The notes beneath the pieces are model-generated. The model had not been told where the DNA came from. It searched no databases and worked only from the letters and a program-made list of their open reading frames with translations. A DNA stretch of 64,000 bases from Trichobilharzia regenti. Its lineage: Eukaryota; Platyhelminthes; Trematoda; Strigeidida; Schistosomatidae. Position numbers and translations under genes: made by a program. Location: the NCBI GenBank assembly GCA_944472135.2, contig OX235262.1, positions 59,616,440 through 59,680,439 on the forward strand, given 5' to 3'. How positions within the stretch are numbered: position 1 is the first letter of the stretch; the number at the start of each line of letters is the position of its first letter. Of the stretch, positions 44,020 through 54,510 are shown piece by piece.

Positions 44020-45560
44020 AAAATTACTTCAGCTGCATTTGCCTGGACAACTAGCACCAACTCGAATCGACTAAACCGCGCAAATGGCAATAAGGTGGAG
44101 CACGTGGCGCCATTTCAAGTAGGGGATACGCTACATAATCGCCCGAGAACATTACATCAAATAACCGGCTGTCTATCCGGGAAAGATCAACCCAGTTGAT
44201 CAAACTAACAAACGGTGGTCAGGGGAACCTTATTGACAGGGAGGAGGAACGAATCGAACAATAGACTGAACGCCTTAAAGTACCCCTGAATGAACCATCA
44301 CCTGCAACTCACCCAAAAATTCCGCCACCGACAGTGCGTATGGAAGTGTGTGTGTGAATGCCAATCCCCCAACGGAAACGGAAATCCTGAATGCGATCAA
44401 GCCACTGTGGCCCAGCTGGGAAGGAAGCAGGATCAGGAGAAATTCCTCCTAAAATATTGTGAGTCGATACAAAGACCATAGCGGATATGCTCACGCTACT
44501 ATTGAAAAGGGCTTGGAAGGAAGCGAACGTACCTATTTACTATGAAACTACGATAGAAAGGAGACTAACGCCCCTGCAAGAAGATGCGTAGAATAATGTG
44601 GAATAATGTCCACTCCAAACAAAATTCTAAGTCGCATCATCCTGGATAGACTGAAAGATGCACTGGATGTAGAACTTTCCTAGGAACAATCTGGATCCAA
44701 GAACGGCAAATCATGTACTGACCAAACCACAACTCTACATATCTTCAACGCGCAAAGCATAGAAAGGCTGTCAAACCTCTTTCTACTTCTACTTCATGGA
44801 CTTCGGAGTAATTTAAAAACATCTTCAACACTATGGCCTGCAGTGCCAAAGTCTAAATCAGCCACATTCAACGGCTAGCTATATGACAGTGACACAATGA
44901 AAAACTCAGCGATGTGTTTGAAGTGAATACAGGAGTAAGACAAGGCTACCTGTTATCACCGACGATAATCCTAGTCGTGATAGAGTGACTGTATTACGAC
45001 TCAGCCTGTGCATCAAGAGTGCGAAGACAGGAATACGCTGCACTGACCGATAATAAGACTCTAGAATATCTGGATTTCGCGGACAGTTTATACTTAATGT
45101 CAAATAAACTCGAAGACATGCAGGTGAAAAGCTAGCTGAAGTAGCAGCCAGTGAAGACAGGATCCCGGTGAAGATAGAGAAGACAAAGATGACGAAGGTA
45201 GCCAACCAACAATGACAACAGACAGCAGCAGTTACTATCAGCTACAGAAATTTAAGGGGGCCACTTCCTTAGTCTGTCTAGACAACATTGTTTCACCTAA
45301 AATCAATACGAACGATATGTAGGGCAAGATAAACCTCAGCTAATCTGAACTCAGTTGGGAAACATTGTGTATTCAGCATAAGGAAGTATTCGGATTTCAG
45401 CACGAATTCAAGCCACTTCCATATGCTTCAGAAACTTGGTGTCCGTATCTCAAAAGTGCTCCCACGGGCTTTAATCAACTGCTTCTCTCGCTGGCCCCGT
45501 ACTGAAAATCAAATAGCCAGCCACAAATTATTAGAAACAAGAGACTATTGGAACAAACTG
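44020..45560 (+). mobile_element. RTE-like non-LTR retrotransposon, heavily decayed (family II)
   Basis: Pieces in order: LHQITGCLSGK (pre-RT), EILNAIKPLW, FRGQFI from a FADD-like site near 45075, KTKMTKVANQQ near 45185, LVYLDNIVS near 45270 and YASETWCPYLKSA near 45420. Stops and frameshifts throughout. Both ends are vague. Confidence 0.7.
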
Positions 45561-47159
45561 CTCAACAGGTAAGTAAAATATAATGGATATGAATTGGTGA
45601 GACGCGAAGGAGACTGTTGAATAACACAACCGTATTTATGGTCCGAGCTTATTGTTCTCAAAGCCAAGTGCATGGGAATAAACCAGAACAGAAACACTGA
45701 GCAAGGCAAGTCAAAAACTAGTTGATGGTCGAAACACAATGATGCCAAACTGCTACATCTACACAAAGAGGATACTTAGATCTGTCTCCACAATCAGTTA
45801 CAATCTTAGAAATCATGTCAATCCACTTGCTACAGCACACTGTCAGACTCACATGCAGGCCAATTTCCTCTTAAATAAGTTTTCAGTCATTTGGAATGTA
45901 CATAAACACAGTCCCTGTTTTCATCACATCATTCACCAGCCTCTTCCAGATTGACACTGCTCTCCGACATCTAACATCCATACATTTTTCACCGCACGTA
46001 GAGGTACTTGTTCCACTAAATGTATGAGTAACAATATACTTCCTTTATAAATGTTAACAGTACTGGAAGGACATACTAAACAATGTAATAATGTTGGCTC
46101 ATTCACGAAGTATAAAACCCAGTAAAACAAAACCAGTCGGTGTGTCAATAAAATTCATGGTTTCTTTATAAATTGAATGTGTATGTATACATACGGATAA
46201 ATCTATACATCACCCCTTGAGGTCTACTCGTGCTCCTATGGGGTCTATTGTCTTGTGTCTCCTTTTTTCACCATTTTAGCATGTATTATGTTTCACCGAC
46301 TTCCACTGAAGCTATTGCAACACAAATCTCAAAAATTAATATCACAAAATGAGGGAGGGTGGCGCATGCTGATCAGCAGGTGTCGCAGTAGCTTTAAATA
46401 TGAATCGCTGTAATGTAAAGGACATCAGCATGCATTTTTGCGACTAGAGATTTTAAAATGTGTTAAAGTCCATTCTCAAAAACATTAATGATTGCCTGCA
46501 TCTGAATAACACATAGTGCCTCAGCCTCCACCATCTACGATTTTGCTCAGTCTCTCCAAGATGCGTGATCCCACGGGCGACGTACAGATTCGTGAGACGT
46601 CTTATAAACCATGTTAAACTTAGTCATACCTATGAACGTCACTCCCGGCCAAAAACTTACTTGTATATTTCATAATAGTTCCTGACCTTAACGCCGATAT
46701 AATCCAGAAGTTAATATGTTTCCTGGCCTTTATTAAGTTAATACCCACTCCTTTCATTCAAATTCTTAGCTTCTTTAGTGTGTGGTCCTGCAGAAGTAAA
46801 AACATGGTATTTGATTAAAACTACATTCTCATCAGAGCTAGTGTGGTTTCGACGGGGAAATCGATATTGCTGGCAATGTACATTTCAAACGCATGTTATT
46901 ATTCTACTGATTGAATAGCTCCTTCCCGTAAGTATTCTGTAAATGTATTTTTAATCATGTGCTACCCTTATTTGTTTTTAATCAATTTAATCGTCCCTCA
47001 GAACTGCCACTTCTCTGAAGCGGCTTTCAGTGACTCAGACTTGGTAATGCTTGATTGACGAGCGACTTTATTGCATATCCCCGCTATGACGCTTGTTGCT
47101 ATGTTGCTATTGGTTTCAAGTGGCCTTGGTTTTGGGGGAAGACTTAACTGATGTAATAT
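45561..47159. other. Unassigned intergenic DNA
   Basis: Overlapping ORFs of about 70 codons lie on both strands (45739-46148), without recognised domains. Nothing else seen. Confidence 0.4.
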
Positions 47160-47900
47160 TGAGATTTCATAGGCATAACTCAGGCTCATAGATGAAAGAA
47201 AGTTATAATCCTGGAATAAAGACAAGTTTTTCATAAGGTAAAGAGGACATTATTTTTCAGTTTATTTGTATATATACTATCTTGCATTGAGTTGCACTGA
47301 GTTCTTAGTGGAGCTGTATGTAACTGCATTTACATAAAGTAAAACATTACGAATGCTCCTATTTTTGGAATAGAAAACATGATTCTTTTCGTTAAGTCTA
47401 GTAATGAAGAATGGAATATCTTACACGTCAGTGTCGTTTAATTGAAGTTTTAATCCTTGTAGGCTCTTCAAGGAATAAATTCGGGACGGAGAACTCCTAT
47501 GGAAACCGAAAGTACTTTTAGTTCACTAAATCTTACCGACTTCCTGTATAAATTTGATATCTATCAAGTGTTTATGTAAAGTCTGCTTGAGTATTCAGTA
47601 AAGTAAAAGTTGTAGTGCATAATTCCTAGACGTGTTGTAGTCATTGGTATTGCCAGGATACCACTTACTCGTTTAATGAAGCCGAAATATCCAATTCTCG
47701 CTTTATTGAGGAAACGCTATATTGCCTGCAAGAGTAGTGCGTCAGTTTATGAGTTTCATAAAGCCTACAGAATATTTTCTATTCAGTAATTACTGTTTGC
47801 GAATTATCCAAGGACACACATTTCCGAGTGGGATGTAACACAAGGCTGAATTCTTAAACTGTCATCCTTATATCAGTTCAATTCCATCACACATATATTA
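47160..47900 (+). repeat. Paralogous repeat, copy B part 3
   Basis: Counterpart of 36600-37305, but here it lies upstream of parts 1 and 2 instead of downstream. Ends where an RTE-like fragment begins. Confidence 0.55.
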
Positions 47901-48420
47901 GTAGGACAGTCTGTAATTGACTTTAGAGACTTATCAGGGAATAGTCTCATGAACTTACAGTTCGCTGATGATATTGTCCACCTAGACTATGAGAGGTAAA
48001 CCTGATGCTGGAAAATATGAAAAGAATACCGGTGTGTGATTATAGGTGTCTGCGTTCTATCTCGTAAGTAAAGCAGTATAATATGGCGAGTGCTGTTGAG
48101 GTTACGCATAAATGTTTAGGTGGGGGGATAAGTTAGTCTTCAGGGTAGGGAAGCTGAATAGTTTGAGATGGCTAGAACACGCGCTGCCATACCAAGCCAT
48201 CGCCTTCCTCCAGGGACGATGCTAGCCAGCACATGTTCAGGTTTAAAATGTGTTTGGGTCCGTCAAATGAAGAACTGGTATTGGCTCATAAAATCGTTGA
48301 CAGTCAACTGGAAGAACTACTAGAGGTGTGACTGCAAATCTTTGTTAATGGCACAGATGCATTCACTCTGTGTAATCTCACGTATCTATTCAACTCATGT
48401 TATGGTAAATTGGCAGAGTC
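47895..48420 (+). mobile_element. RTE-like fragment, decayed (family I)
   Basis: TTTGCTGATGATATTG-like site (47953), TGTCTGCGTTCTATCTCG, CAAGCCATCGCCTTCCTCCA and GATGCATTCACTC are recognisable milestones of the family I RT C-terminus. Internal deletions. Confidence 0.6.
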
Positions 48421-48776
48421 GCCAATGAAGTGCCTTCTTCTTGACTAGTCCCATCGAACAATAATGGCAAGAAACCATTGCAAATGTTGATGAACACTCA
48501 GGCTACTGAAGACAGAGAGTTTATTTTATTGACTCAGCCCACACAGGATGACAAACTTTTCCTTTCACAACTGCACTGTGCCGGCTGACAGTACAATGAT
48601 ATCATGAAGTCGTTAAGTCGAACGTAACACGTCAGCGTGCCAAATGCCATGGATACTTGGCCGTAAGCCTTTAGCTAAGCAAGTTGACTTAAACTGTGAG
48701 AGCCAGCATCCAGTGTTCATCGATGAATGCTGTGGTTAATAATTCTTGGGAATTACCTACTGGTACAGTTCCATAT

Positions 48777-49310
48777 GTGCGTTGGTGGCACAGCGATAGA
48801 ATAACCCCTGACCACGCATATGGTTCGGGGTTCAACACCTGGTCGACGCACTTCTTTGCCTCACTAAGTCACTTATAAGACTGGTAAAAAAGGAGGGTTA
48901 GGCATGAGGCCAGCAATCCCATCCCATAAAAATGAGCACTACTGCCGTAACGATAGAAGACAAGAGCCAGGCAACAGATCGTTTATTAAGGAAATCAACA
49001 CATATTTACATATTTCTATGTACATTATTATTTTTAGCAGAAAAACTCAACTGACTGGTTGTTTCTCACTGAAAGTTAATCTGTGATCTCTTTGTGGCTG
49101 TTTCTTGAATGTCAGATCAACTATATGCTAACTGTATCCGCCTACGCAAAGCGAGCGGTGGTTGGTTGTTGAATCACTCTGTTCTTATTTTTTCCTCACT
49201 ACCATTTTGAGGACGTAAATTAATGTCTACCAATTTGGCTAGCAGACAGCTCCCACCACACTGCTACCAAAACGTGAAGCCCTATGTTTCACTGGGAACA
49301 AAAATTTAAA
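48777..49310 (+). repeat. Chimeric SINE (family B) split by a solo LTR
   Basis: The tRNA-like head (GTGCGTTGGTGGCACAGCG, GGGTTCAACACC) and GTTAGGCATGAGGCCAGCAA body are interrupted after ACTGC by the LTR at 48946-49260. The SINE then resumes with CTGCTACC and GTGAAGCCCTATGTTTCACT. Confidence 0.75.
48946..49260 (+). mobile_element. Solo LTR (315 bp), gypsy-like, inside a SINE, with 4-bp target duplication
   Basis: Third copy of the 14519/16646 LTR family, starting CGTAACGATAGAAGACAAG and ending GACAGCTCCCACCACA. CTGC flanks it on both sides (48942-48945, 49261-49264) and the host SINE reads through once the LTR plus one CTGC is removed. Confidence 0.85.
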
Positions 49311-49431
49311 AATTTTCCTTGTACTGTCAAGCATCAGACCTAGCAAACGGCTATTAGCTGTCGTTACAAGTAAGCGGATAGCAGCCAGCATTGTTAGCGA
49401 CAACCGTCGTGATTACTGAAACAGCATCAGG

Positions 49432-50660
49432 AATTATGCACATGAACATGTTTGGGTGTGAAAAGCTATTGTTTTCAGTTCATTTGTTAGTTACCACTAT
49501 CGTTGATGGCTCAGTTGGTTAATTAATATGTATAAATCTGGAAGAACAATGACTTTCACGTTCAGTTTTATGGCATACTACAATCTACAAGCCAGTTTAG
49601 TGAAGAGACCACGATCAGAGTTGATATTAGCAAGGTTTTCGGAAAAATATCAAACTTGGAGGATTTCGAACCTAGGTTGAACTTGAAAAAGCTTTGAAGT
49701 CTTTCGAGAAGGGGAGCATATCAACAATGTGTCTATTATCAGTTAGCGAACACCCAATGTGTTTTAAGAGAATGTGAGTTGAACGAGGCTGAGCCACATG
49801 TGAAGTGTGATTCTGTCGTGCTTGTGTGCATTTTTGGGAACAAGGAGAAGCTGGGAGGCAATCAAAAACCCATAAAGGGTAAGTATCACAAATGATTGTT
49901 AATGCCTAATATTACTGAATCCAAATACATGAAATAAAACTGTCTGTAGTAAAGCTATGTTATTAGCCACTCAGTATGCTGCAAAACGATTTCAAAGGTG
50001 GATAGTATATAGTGGTCTGGTGAGTGTACGAATTATCCTAAATGAAGGCAAGACTTTAACTTGCAAGAATAATGATTCGGATTGTAGTCTGCAGTTGGTC
50101 GTGAGAGGTTGATTATTATTTGGGTTGAAAACATTGGCTGGGTATAAAAGGCTTGTTTCAGTTCAAATAATCAAATTCTTACTTTTGTCCATGGCTATAA
50201 ATACGGCTGTCCACGATTTTTACGAAAACTTTAAATAAATTTTCCTTGAACTAGTGGTCTTCTTTTTCTTGGCGAAACAGTTGTTGGCACGATTAGACGT
50301 ATGTTCTGTGACTGAGTACCGTAGTCACTATTCTTCGGATTAATATCGTTTTTCTAGCTGTTATAACGTATGGACATAGCTTTTTCTTCATGATACACTA
50401 CAACATCTGGAAATTATAAGCACCCTCTCTTCATGAAATTTATTTTTGCTTTTTGAGTGACGGCAAATAGTGAGTCATTTGAGGTGATAGGATAGATACC
50501 TCTGGACACTGTCGTGGAGATTGGGATATATTTACTTTTTTCGACTAGGAGACGTTCTCCGAATGTCCTTCTTGACTTTGCATTTCAAAAATAACGTTTA
50601 GCTGCTCACTAAGGTAGTGGCTATAGGAGATTGCCTTCAGCGGAAACTATTTTTAGTGAA
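49432..50660 (+). repeat. Paralogous repeat, copy B part 1
   Basis: Counterpart of 29895-31060. The ORF open in copy A is frameshifted here. The later block SVVLVCIFG (near 49815-49845) followed by AAGGGTAAGT is kept in both copies, suggesting it was once coding next to a splice donor. Confidence 0.6.
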
Positions 50661-50689
50661 TACATTGATTCTATTCCCACTAAGTAGAA

Positions 50690-51738
50690 TTCCCATGTAA
50701 ATAAAAGTATTTGTAGTCCACAGCTGATTTTCATATCAACGCCGTATACATAAACAGACCTCATATGTTTTCCAGTATTTGAGGATTATACGCAAGTTTC
50801 AAGATAATGCCTGAAACATCCATGCTTTCGAGACGTCATTCTCTCATGAAGATTACTTGCAGATCAACTTCACACTAAATACGTTTACATTAAGGGAAGT
50901 ATTGCAAAAGTGTAACTTAGAAGTTAAACCACAATCTCAGTGATGTCTAGTGAACAGGGCTTTGTGAATCCCATATTAATTACATTCTCATGTATAAGAA
51001 ATTATAGCCGTCAAATAAAAACTGAACATGCCTCGACTTTAAACTGCTATGTACAGTGTTAAAAGCCTAGAGAAATACTTAAAATACTGTAAGGCACACA
51101 AAATCGTTGCGTTGATGAGGATAACAATGCCATACAATTCAACCTAGACATCCAATCGTGATACTGCATATATACTGCTTCCTGTAAATGGAAATTTCAG
51201 GAGAAATTCATCTCCACTATTGATGATCAAAAACATTGCAGCACTAAGTATACAGTGTTAATGGGAGTTGTATAACAGACAATAGACTGATAGTGGTAGA
51301 GCTGAATATATCCAGTTGTCATAATCAACACAGTCTATGTGTATAATAATGCTATGCACGGAATTAAAGCACTAAGTGAAACAGAGAGAGAAATTAAATG
51401 AGTGATCGCCTTCTCCACTGCACTGCCCTTGCAACAATCCACCTACACTTCTTAGCCTAGCAACCAGCTAAGCAGACAGTGGCACAACATTAAAAAAAGG
51501 TATATTTTATACATTGAATCCACATAACCCATATACAGTGCACTGGTCAGTGCAAATATATTTTAAATGCGCTTATAGATACGCTTTTAAATCACGATAA
51601 TTCCCCCAGAAGCTTCTGTTGGCATTTATAGGTGATTTCCATGAACTGATAGCATTGTTTTGTCAAACAGCTATGTTCTTTACACGGATATAGGCTGCGT
51701 TGGTATCCAGAGACTTGAAGTCTTCATTGAATCGCAGT
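50690..51738 (+). repeat. Paralogous repeat, copy B part 2
   Basis: Counterpart of 32800-33791. Interrupted at 51739-51750 by the insertion below and resumed at 53974-54200. Confidence 0.7.
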
Positions 51739-52541
51739 ATGCCGAAAGGTTTGGGTGTGAGGCAAGCAACCCCACCTTGTAGACAAAGCTGCAACAGAAA
51801 ATTAAGCTCGATGAGTCTCCTTAGGATAAAAGAAAGTCTTGGGGACATGGGACTCCGCACCATGCGTGAGATTGGTAAAGCTACACAGACTGCAAATAAG
51901 ATGAAAAGATATGGTATTCAAGCACTAAAAAAATGCGAAATCAGATGGAATGGGAGTGGATACACAGAATTGTCGATGGGAGACTCAGTGATCTTCTCTG
52001 GTCACCCAGAAGACAACCGCACTTTCGATCAGAACAGACTGAATTCAGGAGAAGTAAGTCATGTATCGATCAAATCGCAACACTAAGAATCATCATTAAA
52101 CAGAGCCTGAAATGGCATTCATCTCTCTATCTCAACTCCACTGACTATGATGAGGCCTTTGACAGTGCCGATTGAGATGTGATTTGGAAACTCATTCGCT
52201 ACCAGTGGATGCCGCCAACAGTTATACATCTCATCCAACAGTTGTACGAGATTGCTGCGCGCCAAGTAATTCGCAACGGGAAAATCACGGAAACATTTGA
52301 AGTGAAAACAGGAGCAAGAAAAGGCTGCTCCAGCGATTCTCCTGATTGAGATAAACCTGAAGGCAACAGTTATGAGAGTTCACTAACATTACAAATATGA
52401 GAATAATAATCCCAGTCAATGAAACGTTAAATAACAATATATTACCAAAAATGCAGTAACGAGTTATATCAATAAAAAGGATTACTTGGATATAAAGTTT
52501 AAGTCCTTTGCTACAAATTTTTTATACACTTCACGAGAATG

Positions 52542-52748
52542 TTAACTGTTGGGATTGTATCTGCTGTAGATGCTGTGTGCCGGTTGTAGAATTGTCTTCG
52601 GTTGAGGATAGTAGACTTTTACAATAAATCCAAAGTACACAACACGGTATGAGTAGAGCAAGTAAGCAGAAATGGCCAGGAAGAAGGCGAAGACTCCAAC
52701 AGTATAGTGTATTTCCAATTCTTGCACGGAAGTTACCTGTATTTTAAC
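52542..52748 (-). CDS. Possible terminal exon of an unknown membrane protein (inside the RTE-like copy)
   Basis: After an acceptor-like AAAATACAG the minus strand reads about 68 codons to a stop: VTSVQELEIHYTVGVFAFFL, then AISAYLLYSYRVVYFGFIV (one transmembrane helix) and a Pro/Tyr-rich tail YYPQPKTILQPAHSIYSRYN. Codon use is gene-like. It lies in a stretch (about 52340-52870) that does not fit the RTE around it, so it may be a captured genomic piece or the last exon of a gene spread over both sides. The family is not recognised, and chance remains possible. Confidence 0.3.
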   Translation of the reverse strand, partial: VKIQVTSVQELEIHYTVGVFAFFLAISAYLLYSYRVVYFGFIVKVYYPQPKTILQPAHSIYSRYNPNS

Positions 52749-53494
52749 AAGAATCGTTTTAAACAAAAATCATGTACAATGTCTCTAATTTTTACAACTA
52801 ACGAAAAGTGTACAATCATATTTTTACATACTCCACAAACTGGATAATGGAACATAGCAGGCGACGCGAAGAGACAGGGATAAAAAAGACCCATACGAAG
52901 AAGTTGGAGGATCTTGATTTTGCCGATGATATGTGCAAGTGGAAAACAACAAATTGGCAGAAGGAACATCAAAGATAGGACTTAGAGTGAACATAGAGAA
53001 AACAGAGGTGGTGGAGATTCCTGGCCAACAGCAACATAGAAAACAACGGACAACAATCAGCGTAAATGTTAGAAATCTGAAAGAAGCAAACTTCTTTACC
53101 TAACTACCTACCTGAGAAGCATCGTCTCAACTACAGGCGGACGGAACTGACGAGGATATCAAAGCAGCGAGAATCGGGAAAGCAAGGCAAGCTTTCATTA
53201 CTATCAACTCTCTGTGGAGGTTAGCAGCAATCAGCATGAAAAATAAGATGCTGTCTTTGCTCAGCACTCGAGACTAGATGGCCAGAAGAGATCAGCAATA
53301 GGAATCTCTGGGAGCAACGGGGAGATGATTATGCAAAAATATGCAGGAAGAAATGGAGGTGGATTGGTCATACTCTCAGAAAACCAACCATCAAATGACA
53401 TTACACCACAGGCCATCGCCGAGGTGGAACCCAACCGAATGATAAGCGGAGAGTTGGTCATCAGTGTGAGGGTGACATATGTGAAGAGAAGATG

Positions 53495-53850
53495 AAAGCA
53501 TGTTCCCGTTATCATACCGAAGGAAGAGAGGTGACTTAATTTTAGCATACCGTATACTTAAGGGTGATTTAGGAACTGACCTTTCTAAACTTTTCTCCCC
53601 TTCTGGGATCCATTTACGGGGTCACCTCAAAAAGCTGCTCAAACCGAGGACGATTAAAATACGTGCAGAATTTAGATTCTCTCACAGAGTGGCCAACGAC
53701 TGGAACTCCTTACCTGATTCAGTAGTATCAGCCCCATCGGTTAACACTTTCAAAGAAAAGTTGGATCTCTGCAGAGATATATTTTGCAAGGATTAACACA
53801 TGCCAGTAGAGCCTCCTATCCTTATCATCTGAATCTGAATCTGAATATGG
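53495..53850 (+). mobile_element. CR1-like 3' end nested in the RTE-like copy
   Basis: 98 open codons (FPLSYRRKRGDLILAYRILK, later RFSHRVANDWNSLPDSVV, SVNTFKEKLD) form the last part of a CR1-type ORF2. A short 3' UTR and a CTGAATCTGAATCTGAAT tail, the tandem-repeat 3' end typical of CR1 elements, follow. RTE sequence resumes afterwards (GGACAGACGTGGCGC). Confidence 0.85.
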
Positions 53851-53973
53851 ACAGACGTGGCGCCGGGTGAAAAGGTTGGCAGAGAACCGAACGCAGTGGA
53901 GACGTGTGGCTGAAACCCTATGTTCCTCTAGGAATTAAAGGAAACAATAATAACTATTATAATGCCGAAAGGT

Positions 53974-54200
53974 GCGGCTTCTACGTAAACGTGACTATTT
54001 GTGTACATTACATTACCTTCCTACTATCTTATCTTGCTCATTTTGTCAATATTTTATACAGTCCGCCTGAAACACCAAGCATTGCAACCAATATGCTAAC
54101 AGCGTGCCTCAGTCGGACCACGTGACGGGGACCATTCAGGAAATGAGAATTCCCATCAATCCATCAACCAACATGACGGATAAGTTCAGTCTCTGCGGGG
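53974..54200 (+). repeat. Paralogous repeat, copy B part 2 (continued)
   Basis: GCATTGCAACCAATATGCTAA, CAGTCGGACCACGTGA and GACGGATAAGTTCAGTCTCT match 33800-34110 of copy A. It ends about 70 bases before the RanGAP1 start codon, so the gene's promoter or 5' UTR abuts, or lies inside, this repeat. Confidence 0.65.
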
Positions 54201-54272
54201 GCTTCCTCTCACACTTACTTGATGAATAACGCGGGGAATTAAAGCTTGACGCCACCCACTCGATTTGTGGTA

Positions 54273-54510
54273 ATGGTAGCTGAAATGAATGGATACGGTG
54301 AGAAGACTGTCAGCTTTGCGGGTCGCACACTCAAGCTGGACAAAGCTTCTGATGCAAATGATATTGTTTCGACATTATCTTCGAACTTGGACGCTGTGTG
54401 CTTAAATCTCAGCGGTAATACACTTGGAATTGAGGCTGCCAAACCTATTGGTGTCGCTCTGGAAAAAAATCGCATCATCAAGCGTTGTTTATTCAACGAC
54501 CTGTTTACGG
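54273..54510 (+). CDS. RANGAP1: RanGAP1 exon 1
   Basis: Begins MVAEMNGYGEKTVSFAGRTL and ends within FTG (donor ACGG|GTATGT). Encodes the first LRR (AVCLNLSGNTLGIEAAKPIG). The splice falls directly before the conserved Arg. Confidence 0.9.

Larger units (their letters stand above)
51751..53961 (+). mobile_element. RTE-like non-LTR retrotransposon (family II) with 12-bp target duplication
   Basis: ATGCCGAAAGGT flanks it at 51739-51750 and 53962-53973; the paralogous copy A has the site once (33792). The 5' end is TTGGGTGTGAGGCAAGCAAC. The endonuclease start is readable (GLRTMREIGKATQTANKMKR, then CEIRWNGSGYTEL). RT pieces are DYDEAFDSAD and LIRYQWMPPTVIHLIQQLY; a FADD-like site lies near 52918 and LNSLWRLA near 53210. 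The 3' end is CCCTATGTTCCTCTAGGAAT plus an AAT run. It contains two further inserts. Confidence 0.85.
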
